Part shown: positions 17,360 to 27,025 of the stretch, piece after piece | Layout of the letters: each line of letters starts with the position of its first letter | Numbering within the stretch: the stretch's first letter is position 1 | DNA from: Bacteroidota bacterium | Lineage (GTDB): Bacteria; Bacteroidota; Bacteroidia; Chitinophagales; Chitinophagaceae | Length of the DNA stretch: 64,000 nucleotides | Assembly (NCBI GenBank): GCA_018267615.1 | Contig: JAFDYD010000002.1 | Coordinates: forward strand, 59,367 to 123,366 | Direction of reading: 5' to 3' | The notes under the pieces: generated by a model | What the model was told of the DNA's origin: nothing | The model's input: the letters and a program-made list of their open reading frames with translations, nothing else | Database searches by the model: none | Program-made: the position numbers and the translations under genes

Positions 17360-19744
17360 ATGCTAAAAAATTATTTCAAAACAGCATTCAGGAATTTATG
17401 GAAGCATAAGGCTTTTTCATTTATTAATCTCACCGGACTGGCTGTCGGCATGACCGCCTGTTTCCTGATTTATTTATATGTAAATTTTGAATTGAGTTAT
17501 GATGCATTTCATAGCAAGGCGAGCAGAATTTATAGGGTGGTGTCTGATATCAAGACACCTACAGAAACGATTAATGCAGGCGGACCATCATGGGCGGTTC
17601 CGCCACATGCCAAGACAGATTTTCCCGAGATAGAAGCTGCAGTCCGTGTTGCAGGCGGTGATAATGTGCTTATACGAAAAGGCAGTATCAAATTCCAGGA
17701 AGAGAATGCGATGTGGGCCGACCCTGATTTTTTCCGTGTGTTTGATTTCAAATTACTCAAAGGCGATCCGAAAACCGCTTTGAAAGAACCTTTCAGTGTT
17801 GTGTTTTCCGAAAGCGCAGCAAAAAAATATTTTGGGAAAGAGAATCCGATTGGACAAACCTTATTACTCACGGGCGATGCATTGCCCGCAAAGGTAACAG
17901 GCATCATGCAGGATATGCCCGAAAATTCTCAAATAAAAGGTGATGTTGTTTTATCCATGGTTACCATCACACAAAAATTTAATGCCGGATTGGATGATCA
18001 ATGGGGCAATTATGGATCATCCGCATATTTTTTGCTCGCGCCAGGCACCAATGCGAAGGCATTAGAGAAAAAATTTCCTGCATTTCTTGAAAAAAGAAAT
18101 GGCACAGAGATGAAGCAATTGCAAATGTATCCCACCATTTTTTTGGAGCCGCTGAGAGATGTCTATTTACGCTCTACAAGAGATGGAAACAAATCAGGTA
18201 ATATTCACAACGTTTACATTTTCGCCAGCATTGCGGCGTTCATATTATTAATTGCTTGTATTAACTTCATTAATCTGACCACTGCACGTTCAACGGAGCG
18301 CGCCAAAGAAGTTGGTATCCGCAAAGTAGTCGGTGCATTAAAAAATCAATTGGCAAAACAATTTATTGGCGAATCGGTCATTCTTTGCCTGATTGCATTT
18401 GTGCTCACTGTCGGATTATCTGCGTTGCTTTTGCCATTGTTCAACCAGCTTTCCGGAAAAACGATCAGTCACGGTATTTTTGAACATCCGCAATATCTTG
18501 TTCAATTATTTTTTGCATCGATCGTGATCGGTTTTCTTGCGGGCATTTATCCGGCAATCGTACTGTCATCATTCAAATCAATCACTGTATTGAAGGGACG
18601 TTTTGCGACGGGCACAAAGGGAACGATTCTCAGAAAAGGATTGGTGATCGCACAATTTACCATTTCGATTGCGTTGATCATCGGTACGATCATCGTGTAT
18701 TCACAAATGCGGTTTATGCGTAACCAGGATCTTGGTTTTTCAAAAGATCAGCTTATTGTTATCGATACATTCGGTGATTCAACTAAAAAAGTTTTCAGAG
18801 ATGCGATCGGAAGTATTCCGGGTGTGAAGTCAACTGCAATGTCTTCCAGTGTTCCCGGTGGCGGTAATCCAGGTGCCTATTCACAAATCGAAAATAAAAA
18901 AGGTGACTTGCAAATCGCCAATCTCGATTTGTATTTTGTTGACTTCGATTATATCGATCAATTCAAAATAAAAATACTTGCAGGCCGCGGGTTCTCCAGA
19001 GATTTTCAAACAGACACCACACAGGCAATGATATTGAATGAAGCAGCTATGAAATTGTTCGGTTATACATCACCGGAACAAGCAGTGGGCAAACGTTTCA
19101 AACAATGGGGAAGAGAAGGAAAAATCATCGGCATTATGAAAGATTTTCATTTCCGTTCTTTGCAAACTGTCATCAAACCATTGAGTATGCGCATCGAGCC
19201 CAATGGATGCAATCTCGTATCTGCAAAATTATCACCGGCTAATTTGCCCGGAACCATTTCTGCAATCGAAAATAAATGGAAGATGGTATTACCGAACAGG
19301 CCGTTCAGTTATTTTTTTATGGATGAATTTTTCGACAAGCAATATCGCGGCGAAGAAAGATTTGGAAGATTGTTTCTGAATTTTTCGATACTGGCGATTT
19401 TTATTTCCTGTTTGGGTTTACTTGGACTCGCTTCGTACAGCACGATGCAGCGAACCAAAGAAATTGGTATCCGCAAAGTGATGGGTGCTTCGGTTTCAAA
19501 TATTGTAAATCTATTGTCGAGGGATTTCCTCAAACTCGTATTGATTTCATTCCTGATTGCGGCTCCTATTTCCTGGTACTTTATGTATAAATGGTTACAG
19601 GAGTTCGCATATAGAACACCGATAGGCTGGTGGGTATTTTTGATGGCAGGAATTGCCGCCGCAGTTGTAGCCCTGTTAACTGTCAGTTTCCAGGCGATCA
19701 AAGCAGCAATCACAAATCCGGTAAAGAGCTTGAGGAGTGAGTGA
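17360..19744 (+). CDS. FtsX-like ABC transporter permease (MacB type)
   Basis: 794 aa with the full double-FtsX layout common in Bacteroidota. An N-terminal helix (HKAFSFINLTGLAVGMTACF, about 15-45) is followed by a MacB periplasmic core domain (50-270), three helices (285-405, including ERAKEVGIRKVVGA), a fourth helix (RKGLVIAQFTISIALIIGTI) with a second periplasmic domain, and three final helices with QRTKEIGIRKVMGAS. The duplicated 'EIGIRKV(M/V)GA' coupling helices are diagnostic. These permeases work with a separate ATPase in mechanotransmission or export; no ATPase gene lies beside it. No candidate promoter is obvious in the 240-nt gap upstream. Confidence 0.92.
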   Translation: MLKNYFKTAFRNLWKHKAFSFINLTGLAVGMTACFLIYLYVNFELSYDAFHSKASRIYRVVSDIKTPTETINAGGPSWAVPPHAKTDFPEIEAAVRVAGGDNVLIRKGSIKFQEENAMWADPDFFRVFDFKLLKGDPKTALKEPFSVVFSESAAKKYFGKENPIGQTLLLTGDALPAKVTGIMQDMPENSQIKGDVVLSMVTITQKFNAGLDDQWGNYGSSAYFLLAPGTNAKALEKKFPAFLEKRNGTEMKQLQMYPTIFLEPLRDVYLRSTRDGNKSGNIHNVYIFASIAAFILLIACINFINLTTARSTERAKEVGIRKVVGALKNQLAKQFIGESVILCLIAFVLTVGLSALLLPLFNQLSGKTISHGIFEHPQYLVQLFFASIVIGFLAGIYPAIVLSSFKSITVLKGRFATGTKGTILRKGLVIAQFTISIALIIGTIIVYSQMRFMRNQDLGFSKDQLIVIDTFGDSTKKVFRDAIGSIPGVKSTAMSSSVPGGGNPGAYSQIENKKGDLQIANLDLYFVDFDYIDQFKIKILAGRGFSRDFQTDTTQAMILNEAAMKLFGYTSPEQAVGKRFKQWGREGKIIGIMKDFHFRSLQTVIKPLSMRIEPNGCNLVSAKLSPANLPGTISAIENKWKMVLPNRPFSYFFMDEFFDKQYRGEERFGRLFLNFSILAIFISCLGLLGLASYSTMQRTKEIGIRKVMGASVSNIVNLLSRDFLKLVLISFLIAAPISWYFMYKWLQEFAYRTPIGWWVFLMAGIAAAVVALLTVSFQAIKAAITNPVKSLRSE

Positions 19745-19749
19745 GGAAA

Positions 19750-19910
19750 GTTGAGTGGTTGATAGAGTTGAAAAGTTGAATGGTCGATTGGTCGATTGGT
19801 CGTTAAGTCGATTGGTCGATAAATCTTTTTATTGGTAAAATTATTTTTTTTATAATGCATTTAATTGACCAATCGACATATCGACCACTCAACTTTTCAA
19901 CCATTCAACA
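19750..19910. repeat. Imperfect inverted repeat, 'GTTGAT/GTCGAT' word family
   Basis: Left words (GTTGAGTGG, GTTGAAAAGTTGAATGGTCG, GTCGATTGGTCGATTG) at 19750-19822 pair imperfectly with 19862-19910 (GACCAATCGACATATCGACC, ACTCAACTTTTCAACC). Sits between the convergent FtsX permease and lepB genes. Confidence 0.75.
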
Positions 19911-19926
19911 CACTAAACCCGACTCC

Positions 19927-21468
19927 CTAATAAATCCCTCTCATCAACCTGCTCCATCTCGGTCCACCGGACCAACTCATCCATACCAATGAAGGTTTGC
20001 CAACGATATGATCTTCCGGAACAAATCCCCAGAATCTTGAATCGAGTGAATTGTGGCGGTTATCACCCATCATCCAGAAATAATCCATCTTGAAGGTATA
20101 TTGATCGGTTTGTTGATTATTGATATAATACAAACCATTTTTTGTTTCTAATCTATTTCCTTCATAAGTGCGGATGATTCTTTCGTAAAGCGCAAAATTT
20201 TCCGGAGTGAGATGAATGGTAGCTCCTTTTTTTGGAACCCACATGGGACCAAATTCGTCTTCGGTCCAAGGATGATATTTATCATATGGAAAAACGCGAC
20301 CCGCAACTTTAGCACTATCAATTTCTTTTGTTATTGTTTTTGCCAGTTTATTATTCAGCATTTTTTGTTTCATCTGGTTTGTGATTAGCATACGGAATTG
20401 ATTCGGATTATTTGTTTGCTGAAATTCTTCCGTGTTGCTCATGTCGATGTTGTACTCATCTTTTAAAACTGTTTCATCCAGCGGCTGACCAAATGTTTCA
20501 ACGATATATGGGAATTCAGAATTCGGAGGGAAGTCGGATGCTTTCCCATTAATATAAATCACCTGGTCTTTTATCTCCAACGTATCACCGGGAATAGCGA
20601 CGCAACGCTTAATATAATTTTCTCGCTTATCGACAGGTCGGAGTAATATCGGATATTCATCCGGATCGGCTAAAAGAATTTTTCTTCCTTCATCTGAATT
20701 GCCATTGCCAAGTCTGCGTATCACATCATAGTAAGGATCTTTCGAATCAAATTCTTCTTTATCGATGAGCGTATCATTTACCGGAAGATTAAAAACAACC
20801 GGTTCATTTCGTTTGATCGGATGGGCGAACCAGCGTGTATAAGGAATTTTAATCCATTCTACGTATGATGGTATCCGTGAAAAAGGAAGTTGGTTATGCA
20901 CAAAAGGCATAGCCAGCGGCGTATTGGGAATACGAGGGCCATAAGTCAGTTTGCTCACGAACAGATAATCGTTCACCAGCAATGTTTTTTCCATGGATCC
21001 GGTAGGAATAGCATACGCCTCGAATACAAAAGTGCGTATAAGCGTCGCCGCTATCACTGCAAAAATTCCTGCGTCTATCCATTCACGTAAGGCTGTCCTT
21101 TTATATCCCTTCGTCTTTTCTTTTCCTAAGTATTGAACTTTGGGATTGTATCCGAGATAAGAAAAATAAGCAACGGGTACAAGTGCTGCTAATATATGTT
21201 GATAGAATTTTTGCTTACCATATATTTTTACGAATCCCGTAAAAATTTGCATCGAAATAAACCACCCGATGATCGGAATGAACTGGCAGAAAAATAAATA
21301 CCGGGCGCCTTTCATCAGATCGAGCATAAACCAGGTATTATAAAATGGAATCAATGCTTTCCATTTGGCCACGCCGGCTTTTTCAAACATCTTATAAAGA
21401 CCCGGTGCCGGAAGCCAAACAATAACAAGTTGTATAATAAAAAGGAGTAAAATTTGCGGAGTGCTCAT
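19927..21468 (-). CDS. lepB: Signal peptidase I
   Basis: About 513 aa from the ATG at 21468 (an in-frame ATG 11 codons upstream is possible). It removes signal peptides from exported proteins at the outer face of the inner membrane. The N-terminal 100 residues are extra membrane segments (PQILLLFIIQLVIVWLPAPG and two more), followed by a membrane helix at 130-150. The catalytic serine is Ser158 (AIPTGSMEKTLL) and the catalytic lysine is Lys287 (YIKRCVAIPGD). The terminal MMGDNRHNSLDSRFWGFVP box is present. The long N-terminal extension and large insertion after the serine box are usual in Bacteroidota LepB. Convergent with the FtsX permease across a repeat. Confidence 0.95.
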   Translation of the reverse strand: MSTPQILLLFIIQLVIVWLPAPGLYKMFEKAGVAKWKALIPFYNTWFMLDLMKGARYLFFCQFIPIIGWFISMQIFTGFVKIYGKQKFYQHILAALVPVAYFSYLGYNPKVQYLGKEKTKGYKRTALREWIDAGIFAVIAATLIRTFVFEAYAIPTGSMEKTLLVNDYLFVSKLTYGPRIPNTPLAMPFVHNQLPFSRIPSYVEWIKIPYTRWFAHPIKRNEPVVFNLPVNDTLIDKEEFDSKDPYYDVIRRLGNGNSDEGRKILLADPDEYPILLRPVDKRENYIKRCVAIPGDTLEIKDQVIYINGKASDFPPNSEFPYIVETFGQPLDETVLKDEYNIDMSNTEEFQQTNNPNQFRMLITNQMKQKMLNNKLAKTITKEIDSAKVAGRVFPYDKYHPWTEDEFGPMWVPKKGATIHLTPENFALYERIIRTYEGNRLETKNGLYYINNQQTDQYTFKMDYFWMMGDNRHNSLDSRFWGFVPEDHIVGKPSLVWMSWSGGPRWSRLMRGIY

Positions 21469-21558
21469 AAACAATATTTTCAATCTTTGAAAATACGACA
21501 CTGAGCGCGTAAATTATAAATTAGTGATTGAAAGTTTTGTTAACCTGTGAGTGGGTGG

Positions 21559-21620
21559 TCGTGAGATGTGAAACGTGAGATGGCAGAACCTGCTCACATC
21601 TTACATTTCACGTCTCACGA
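21559..21620. repeat. Inverted repeat, 'GTGAGATGTGAAAC' word family
   Basis: Arms 21559-21582 and 21597-21620 are reverse complements over 24 bp with three mismatches. A T-run follows the right arm, so on the plus strand it could act as a terminator, although both flanking genes are on the minus strand. Confidence 0.8.
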
Positions 21621-21633
21621 TTTTTTTAACCAC

Positions 21634-22170
21634 TCAAAAGTTAAATCCAATTCGCAGCCCCATATAATCCACTCGGTCACCGCTGAGGTTGATAGATTCA
21701 TATCGCAATGCAAGTTCCGTAACTCCGAAGTTCACTCCGATTGAAGGAGCATACGTAAATCCACCTGTAGAAGTTGAGGCCAAATTACTGTTTGAACCCG
21801 AATCGTAATAAGATTTATAAATTGAATATCCCAATTCACCCATTACAAAAAAATGACGTGCGATAATATATTTATATCCTGCTTTGAAAGGAATTTGTAC
21901 GCCGGCTACAAAAGAATTATTCTGGTCGATATTTTTCGGAATCATAACAATTCCTCCACTCGTGAAAGTGGCGAAACCCGGACCTGCATGCACGGATACA
22001 CGTGCAGTAAATCCCATATTAAAATTGAAAATATCGGCAGCAGAACCAACAGGTATACCTGGCTCTATCCCGAAGCCGACACTAACCAATTTACCTTCTC
22101 GTTGCGCCATGGAAGGAAGAGCCATGCACATTAATACAACACCAAAGATCATCGTAAAGATCTTTTTCAT
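21634..22170 (-). CDS. Outer-membrane beta-barrel protein (porin family)
   Basis: 178 aa with a signal peptide (MKKIFTMIFGVVLMCMALPSMAQ). The mature chain is about 155 residues of alternating beta strands rich in Gly, Tyr and aromatic pairs and ends in phenylalanine (LRIGFNF), the usual C-terminal signature for outer-membrane barrels of the OmpW/opacity-like type with eight strands. Function is unknown; small barrels of this class often serve as structural or adhesion proteins. Confidence 0.85.
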   Translation of the reverse strand: MKKIFTMIFGVVLMCMALPSMAQREGKLVSVGFGIEPGIPVGSAADIFNFNMGFTARVSVHAGPGFATFTSGGIVMIPKNIDQNNSFVAGVQIPFKAGYKYIIARHFFVMGELGYSIYKSYYDSGSNSNLASTSTGGFTYAPSIGVNFGVTELALRYESINLSGDRVDYMGLRIGFNF

Positions 22171-22245
22171 AAGATTGAATTTTAGTTAAGAATTTAAATC
22201 ATTATGAAAACGAAGAAATGGGGAATTTATGCTGGGTGAGAGCGC

Positions 22246-22333
22246 GTTGATTGGTTGATTCTTTGCGCTTTTGCGTCTTTGCGTGAAAATCCTCACGCAA
22301 AGACGCAAAAGCGCAAAGAATCAACCAATCAAC
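22246..22333. repeat. Perfect 41-bp hairpin: composite of two word families
   Basis: Arms 22246-22286 and 22293-22333 are exact reverse complements around a 6-nt loop. The outer 13 bp belong to the GTTGATTG family, the inner 28 bp to the CTTTGCG family. The right arm's last base is part of the TAG stop codon of the CocE-like gene. Confidence 0.95.
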
Positions 22334-24174
22334 TACTCAGCCACCGGCACCTCAACATAAGTCGGGTATTGCGCCGAAAAATAAATTGTGTGTGTTGCCT
22401 TGGTAAAATCAGATTCTTTTGCTTCAAAAATATTCGGAACAAATTTTTGCGGATTCCTATCGATCACGGGGAACCATGAACTTTGAACCTGTATCATAAT
22501 GCGATGCCCTTTACGAAATGTATGATTGATCTGGTGCAAACCGATAACGAATTCCTCAGGTTTGTTTGGAACGAGTGGTTGCGGGTTAGTGAAACTTTTT
22601 CGATAGCGGCCACGAAAAACTTCCATCGCTACCGGTAACTGGTATGCACTCATCAATAAATTATCGGGGTCCTTATCAGGGTAAACATCTATCAGCTTAA
22701 CGATCCAATCCGCATCGGTGGCGCTGGTGCTGGCAAATACATGTGCCGTGATATTGCCTGTGACCGTAATATTTTCCGTGAGTGAATCCATGCTAAAACT
22801 GATTACATCCGGTCTTGTATAAACGAAGCGCTGATCTTCTATTAACCACGGTCGCCATCTGCTCCCTGTTCCGTAAGTCGCTTCGATTGGCAACATACGA
22901 TAAGGCACCGGCTCGGCTGGATCACTTATAAAACTGATCTGTCCGTTTGCTGCAACGGGTCTATTGAAAGATGCAGTATGATTTGGACCTGCGTATATTT
23001 TTTTTGTTTCAGTTTCTTTTGGTGGCCATGACTTATAAGTTTTCCATTGATTACTTCCTGTTTGAAAAGAATATGCTTCTTCAAATTTTCCATCGCCGAT
23101 TCCTTTTAACCAGTAATCGAACCATTTTTTTTGTAAAGCTTTGAACCATTCTGCCGTGTTGCTTCCAAACGAAATTTTTCCGATGCTGTCCGCCTTTTCA
23201 TGCGCCCACTGACCGTGATACCAGGGACCAAGCACAATGTAATTTCGATTGAATGTATCCTTCTCCTCCATGTGGGCGTACATGAGTTGAGGTCCGTTGA
23301 TATCTTCCTGGTCAAAATATCCGCCTACATGCAATTGCGGTATTTGTGAATAGGAAATATAATTCAATGGTGAATTTTTTTGCCAGAAACTATCATAATT
23401 AGGATGACGAACAAAATTGTTCCATGTCGGAATTTTATCATGAAAATATTTTTCATTTACATTTTTCAATGATCCGAGATGCTTGTACCATTCAAACAAA
23501 TCAAACTGCGAAAATGGAAAATCGCTGTCAGTAGTGTGATCGTGTTCTATTTCATACGAATACTCCATCCCATAACTCAATCGAAAAGCACCGTTGTGAT
23601 GAAAGTCATCACCCAAAAATAAATCGCCCATACATGCCTGTTCAGAAGATGCTTTTAATGCAGGGTGTGGATCAACCGAACCAACAAGCGCCAGCCAACC
23701 CGGATAAGATACTCCCACAATGCCGGCTTTTCCATTGTTGTTTGGAATATTTTTCACGAGCCAGTCGATCGTATCCCATGTATCTGTACTTTCATCAACT
23801 GCTCCCTTTTGTATTGCGTGAATAAGTGGCTGATGAATTTGCATCGTTCCCTCACTCAAATATTTTCCGCGTATATCCTGGAAAATAAAAATATATCCAT
23901 CTTCAGCCATATTCGCATAGGCGAAACCGTGAGTAATGCCAAACATTGCGTTGTCTACAGGAAGTCCGTCGTTGGCGCCATACGGAGTGCGCTTAATAAG
24001 AAAAGGAAGTTCACGTTGCGGCCCAACAGGTGTGAGAATTGCCGTGTATAGTTTTACACCATCTCGCATCGGAATCATCACGCTTGTTTTCTTATATACA
24101 GTTATCGGATTTGTCTGAGCAGCAGAAAATAAAACAGAAACAATGAGGAAAAATAAAAGGAAATATTTTATCAT
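22333..24174 (-). CDS. CocE/NonD family hydrolase (X-Pro dipeptidyl-peptidase S15 type)
   Basis: 613 aa secreted hydrolase with a signal peptide (MIKYFLLFFLIVSVLFSAAQ). The alpha/beta-hydrolase domain carries the oxyanion stretch RTPYGANDG, the nucleophile elbow GVSYPGW (serine), and HVGGYFDQED with the acid. The C-terminal third is the jelly-roll domain of the S15/CocE family (DADWIVKLIDVYPD). Substrates in the family include cocaine, glutaryl-7-ACA and acyl amino acids or peptides, so specificity is open. It is monocistronic. The stop codon coincides with the end of the hairpin. Confidence 0.9.
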   Translation of the reverse strand: MIKYFLLFFLIVSVLFSAAQTNPITVYKKTSVMIPMRDGVKLYTAILTPVGPQRELPFLIKRTPYGANDGLPVDNAMFGITHGFAYANMAEDGYIFIFQDIRGKYLSEGTMQIHQPLIHAIQKGAVDESTDTWDTIDWLVKNIPNNNGKAGIVGVSYPGWLALVGSVDPHPALKASSEQACMGDLFLGDDFHHNGAFRLSYGMEYSYEIEHDHTTDSDFPFSQFDLFEWYKHLGSLKNVNEKYFHDKIPTWNNFVRHPNYDSFWQKNSPLNYISYSQIPQLHVGGYFDQEDINGPQLMYAHMEEKDTFNRNYIVLGPWYHGQWAHEKADSIGKISFGSNTAEWFKALQKKWFDYWLKGIGDGKFEEAYSFQTGSNQWKTYKSWPPKETETKKIYAGPNHTASFNRPVAANGQISFISDPAEPVPYRMLPIEATYGTGSRWRPWLIEDQRFVYTRPDVISFSMDSLTENITVTGNITAHVFASTSATDADWIVKLIDVYPDKDPDNLLMSAYQLPVAMEVFRGRYRKSFTNPQPLVPNKPEEFVIGLHQINHTFRKGHRIMIQVQSSWFPVIDRNPQKFVPNIFEAKESDFTKATHTIYFSAQYPTYVEVPVAE

Positions 24175-24289
24175 AAGCCTTTGGTTGTAATAGTTGTGAT
24201 TTGGTTTTGCCGACAGCGTCAGAAAATGTATCTCCAGATTTGATATTGCATTATTAAAATCTTCAAATTAAAACTTCATTTGCAAATCC

Positions 24290-24392
24290 CTATGTGTACC
24301 TATGTTTCTATGTGCCTATGTGGTGAAAAAAAATCTCGACTGTGTATGTTTTTTTTCACCACATAGGCACATAGAAATATAGGTACACATAG
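24290..24392. repeat. Inverted repeat, 'CTATGTG' word family, 44-bp arms
   Basis: Arms 24290-24333 and 24349-24392 pair with one mismatch. The 15-nt loop TCTCGACTGTGTATG is also found, with one change, in the copy at 58778-58909. The rest of this 230-nt gap holds nothing else. Confidence 0.93.
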
Positions 24393-24405
24393 GTGTCGAA
24401 GCAGG

Positions 24406-24696
24406 CTACTCAAATCGCTGCATCTTATTTCTCAGTGAAAGAATCTCGCGCTGCAAATCTTTTATGCGGTTCAGCATATGCCTGATGACATCCAATCCCT
24501 CCATATTAATATTGAGGTCATAATGAAGATGAATGAATTTTTCAAGCTCCTGCAGGTCTTCGTCGTTGATGACTTTTTTTTCTTCGATGGTATTCATCTC
24601 TATCAGTCCATATTCATGCAGTGCATAAATGAAATCTGCATCGACATTATAATATTCGCAACATGCTTCTACAGCGATAAATTGTTGTGCTTGCAT
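24406..24696 (-). CDS. cbpM: Chaperone modulatory protein CbpM
   Basis: 96 aa. MerR-like winged helix start (FIAVEACCEYYNVDADFIYALHEYGLI) followed by a helix with LHYDLNINMEGLDVIRHMLN and a coiled-coil end (IKDLQREILSLRNKM). This is the pattern of CbpM, the specific inhibitor/modulator of CbpA. It starts 14 nt after the cbpA stop, so the pair forms the usual cbpA-cbpM operon. Confidence 0.88.
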   Translation of the reverse strand: MQAQQFIAVEACCEYYNVDADFIYALHEYGLIEMNTIEEKKVINDEDLQELEKFIHLHYDLNINMEGLDVIRHMLNRIKDLQREILSLRNKMQRFE

Positions 24697-24709
24697 GGCA
24701 ATTTTTTTA

Positions 24710-25597
24710 TTATGACCTGGACAACTCCCTGAATAATTCTTTTTGTTTCTCTGTAAGATTTTGCGGCAGCTTCACAGAATAAGTAATATACAAATCCCCG
24801 AACTCGGCTTCTTTTTTATATACAGGAAATCCTTTTCCCTTTACTCTTGTCTTTGTTCCGTTTTGTGTTTCGGGATTTATTTTCAGTTTGAGTTTTCCAC
24901 CCAGGGTATCAATAGTGAGTTCTCCTCCTAAAACAGCAGTGTACAAATTAAGATCGATGGTTGTATATAGATCGTTTCCCTGGCGTTTGAATTTCGGATC
25001 ATCTGCAATCACGAATGTAATATATAGGTCACCGTTAGGTCCGCCATTAACTCCGGGTCCCGCATGTCCTTTTAATTTTATCACTTGTCCATTTTCAACG
25101 CCGGCAGGAATCGTAATCCTTATATTTTTTCCATTAACCGTTAGTGTTTGCTGCCGCGTATGATATACTTCCGCCAGCGTGAGATGCAATTCTGCATTAT
25201 AGTCTTCTCCTTTAAATTTTACATTGCTGCTTCGCCTGTTTGTCCGGTTGCCAAACATGGATTGAAAGAAATCCGAAAATTCTTCGCCATCAAAATCACC
25301 TCCGTAGAATTCTGTTTGCGGTCCGCCGCCTCTTGCCGATCTCTCCTGTTGTGCCTTTTCAAATTGTTCGGCATGTTGCCAGTTCTCTCCGTACTGATCA
25401 TATTTTTTTCTGTTCTCCGGATCACTCAACACTTCATTCGCCTCATTAATTTGTTGGAATTTTTTATTTGCCTCCTTATCGTTGGGATTGAGATCGGGAT
25501 GATACTTGCGCGCCAGTTTCCGATATGCTTTCTTGATATCTTCGGGAGACGCGTTTTTATTTAGTCCTAATATTTTATAGTAATCGATGAATGCCAT
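24710..25597 (-). CDS. cbpA: DnaJ-family co-chaperone CbpA
   Basis: About 295 aa from the ATG at 25597 (a start three codons earlier is possible). It has a J domain at residues 3-68 with the HPD motif (YHPDLNPND), a Gly-rich linker ([15 protein letters not shown]), and the two C-terminal substrate-binding domains ([40 protein letters not shown]), but no zinc-finger domain, which defines type II DnaJ/CbpA. It stimulates DnaK and can bind DNA in other bacteria. A TAACTTTG box (25604-25611, minus strand) lies 7 nt before the start and could be the -7 element. Operon with cbpM. Confidence 0.92.
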   Translation of the reverse strand: MAFIDYYKILGLNKNASPEDIKKAYRKLARKYHPDLNPNDKEANKKFQQINEANEVLSDPENRKKYDQYGENWQHAEQFEKAQQERSARGGGPQTEFYGGDFDGEEFSDFFQSMFGNRTNRRSSNVKFKGEDYNAELHLTLAEVYHTRQQTLTVNGKNIRITIPAGVENGQVIKLKGHAGPGVNGGPNGDLYITFVIADDPKFKRQGNDLYTTIDLNLYTAVLGGELTIDTLGGKLKLKINPETQNGTKTRVKGKGFPVYKKEAEFGDLYITYSVKLPQNLTEKQKELFRELSRS

Positions 25598-25603
25598 GAT
25601 GTG

Positions 25604-25611
25604 CAAAGTTA
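25604..25611 (-). promoter_or_regulatory. Possible -7 element for cbpA (TAACTTTG)
   Basis: The minus strand reads TAACTTTG, matching TAnnTTTG, 6 nt from the cbpA ATG. No -33 TTTG is seen at the right distance; the sequence immediately upstream is the arm of the long hairpin. Confidence 0.35.
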
Positions 25612-25613
25612 CA

Positions 25614-25905
25614 GAACCATGATTGATGAGATTTGAAAAAGACTACGAGGAGAGTTAAGTTGTTGATTAAGTTGATAGTTTGAATAGTTGATAAGTTGTG
25701 AACCATGATTAAGGGATTGAAGGATTATCATGAAGTTTACAAACGACAATGTGATCAGTGATCTATGCGCTAACAATTAATAGAACTTCATGATAATCCT
25801 TCAATCCCTTAATCATGGTTCACAACTTATCAACTATTCAAACTATCAACTTAATCACCAATTACTCTCCTCACAATCTTTTTCAAATCTCATCAATCAT
25901 GGTTC
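25614..25905. repeat. Very long nested inverted repeat containing a 122-bp 'GAACCATGATT' element
   Basis: Left arm 25614-25737 and right arm 25784-25905 pair over roughly 120 bp with few mismatches. The core 25700-25821 (GAACCATGATTAAGGGATTG ends, 46-nt loop) has a same-length relative at 40114-40235. Around it are GTTGAT-type words (25660-25698) and a further GAACCATGATTGATGAG end at 25614. The right arm overlaps the metF stop codon by two bases. Confidence 0.92.
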
Positions 25906-26857
25906 ACACAATTTCTCTAACAACATCGCAAATTACTTTTGGTTTGCCCAACGTATAATAGTGCAGTACCGGAACACCGGATTTTTTCAACTCTTTACTC
26001 TGTTGAATAAGCCATGAAGTTCCTACCCTCTCCACCTCTTCATCATTTTTGCATTTCATGATTTCTTTAGAAAGTTCCATGGGAAGATCAACATGAAACA
26101 CTTTCGGAAGCATACTTAATTGCTTTCTTGAAGTGATCGGTTTTAGTCCGGGGATAACTGGCACGTCTATACCATGCGCGCGACATGCTTTTACGAAGTC
26201 AAAATATTTCTGGTTATCAAAAAACATTTGTGTGGTGACATATTCCGCACCTGCATCCACTTTTGCTTTAAGGTACATCAAATCGGTATCAAGGTTTGGC
26301 GCTTCGAAGTGTTTTTCAGGATACCCGGCAACACCGATGCAAAAATTTGTTTTGCCACCGTTTTTAATATCTTCTTCCAGGTACATACCGGCGTTCAGGT
26401 TTACGACTTGTTTCAGTAAATCGAGCGCATATTGGTTGCCGTCAGGTTCCGGTTCAAAAGAAGCTTCGTTTTTCGCAGCGTCGCCACGCAACACAAGTAC
26501 ATTATCGACACCCAAAAAATGCAGATCGATTAGAGCATCTTCGGTTTCTCTACGTCCGAATCCGCCGCAGATCAGGTGTGGCACCGCATCTACCTTATAG
26601 TGATTCATGATAGCCGCGCAAATACCAACAGTTCCCGGCCGTTTACGGACTTCCACTTTTTCGAAAGTGCCATCCGTTTTTTTCTTGAACATGGTCTCAC
26701 TCCGATGATAAGTGACATTGATAAACGAAGGGTTGAAAGCCATCATCGGATCGAGATGATCGTAAATAGAATTGATGGTTTTCCCTTTTAAGGGTGGCAA
26801 TATCTCGAAAGAAACTAACGTATTTTTTGCCTGTCGTATATGGTCAATAACCTTCAT
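25904..26857 (-). CDS. metF: Methylenetetrahydrofolate reductase
   Basis: 317 aa TIM-barrel flavoenzyme that reduces 5,10-methylene-THF to 5-methyl-THF for methionine synthesis. Motifs: VSFEILPPLKG at the start (catalytic Glu), FINVTYHRSE, HLICGGFGRRE, NVLVLRGDAA, YVTTQMFFDN and VPVIPGLKPI. Length matches bacterial MetF without the eukaryotic regulatory domain. Monocistronic. No promoter of the TAnnTTTG type is evident in the 190-nt divergent gap towards lptB on its side. Confidence 0.95.
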   Translation of the reverse strand: MKVIDHIRQAKNTLVSFEILPPLKGKTINSIYDHLDPMMAFNPSFINVTYHRSETMFKKKTDGTFEKVEVRKRPGTVGICAAIMNHYKVDAVPHLICGGFGRRETEDALIDLHFLGVDNVLVLRGDAAKNEASFEPEPDGNQYALDLLKQVVNLNAGMYLEEDIKNGGKTNFCIGVAGYPEKHFEAPNLDTDLMYLKAKVDAGAEYVTTQMFFDNQKYFDFVKACRAHGIDVPVIPGLKPITSRKQLSMLPKVFHVDLPMELSKEIMKCKNDEEVERVGTSWLIQQSKELKKSGVPVLHYYTLGKPKVICDVVREIV

Positions 26858-27025
26858 AATGCGCGTAAATGATTTGAATGATTGAATATGGTTTGATCGA
26901 TTCCATAAAGGCGCTCAATCACTGCAATCATTGTGTTATTTGGATTGCAAACTTAGTTCAATACCAGTTAGAACACAAACAGGTGTTAAACTATTTTTAG
27001 AAGCCTGCCAATTCGATTTCTTCGG

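Noticed and set aside
23665..24051. Large plus-strand frame inside the CocE gene
   Set aside because: It is antisense to a well-conserved enzyme frame and has no family match that I recognise.
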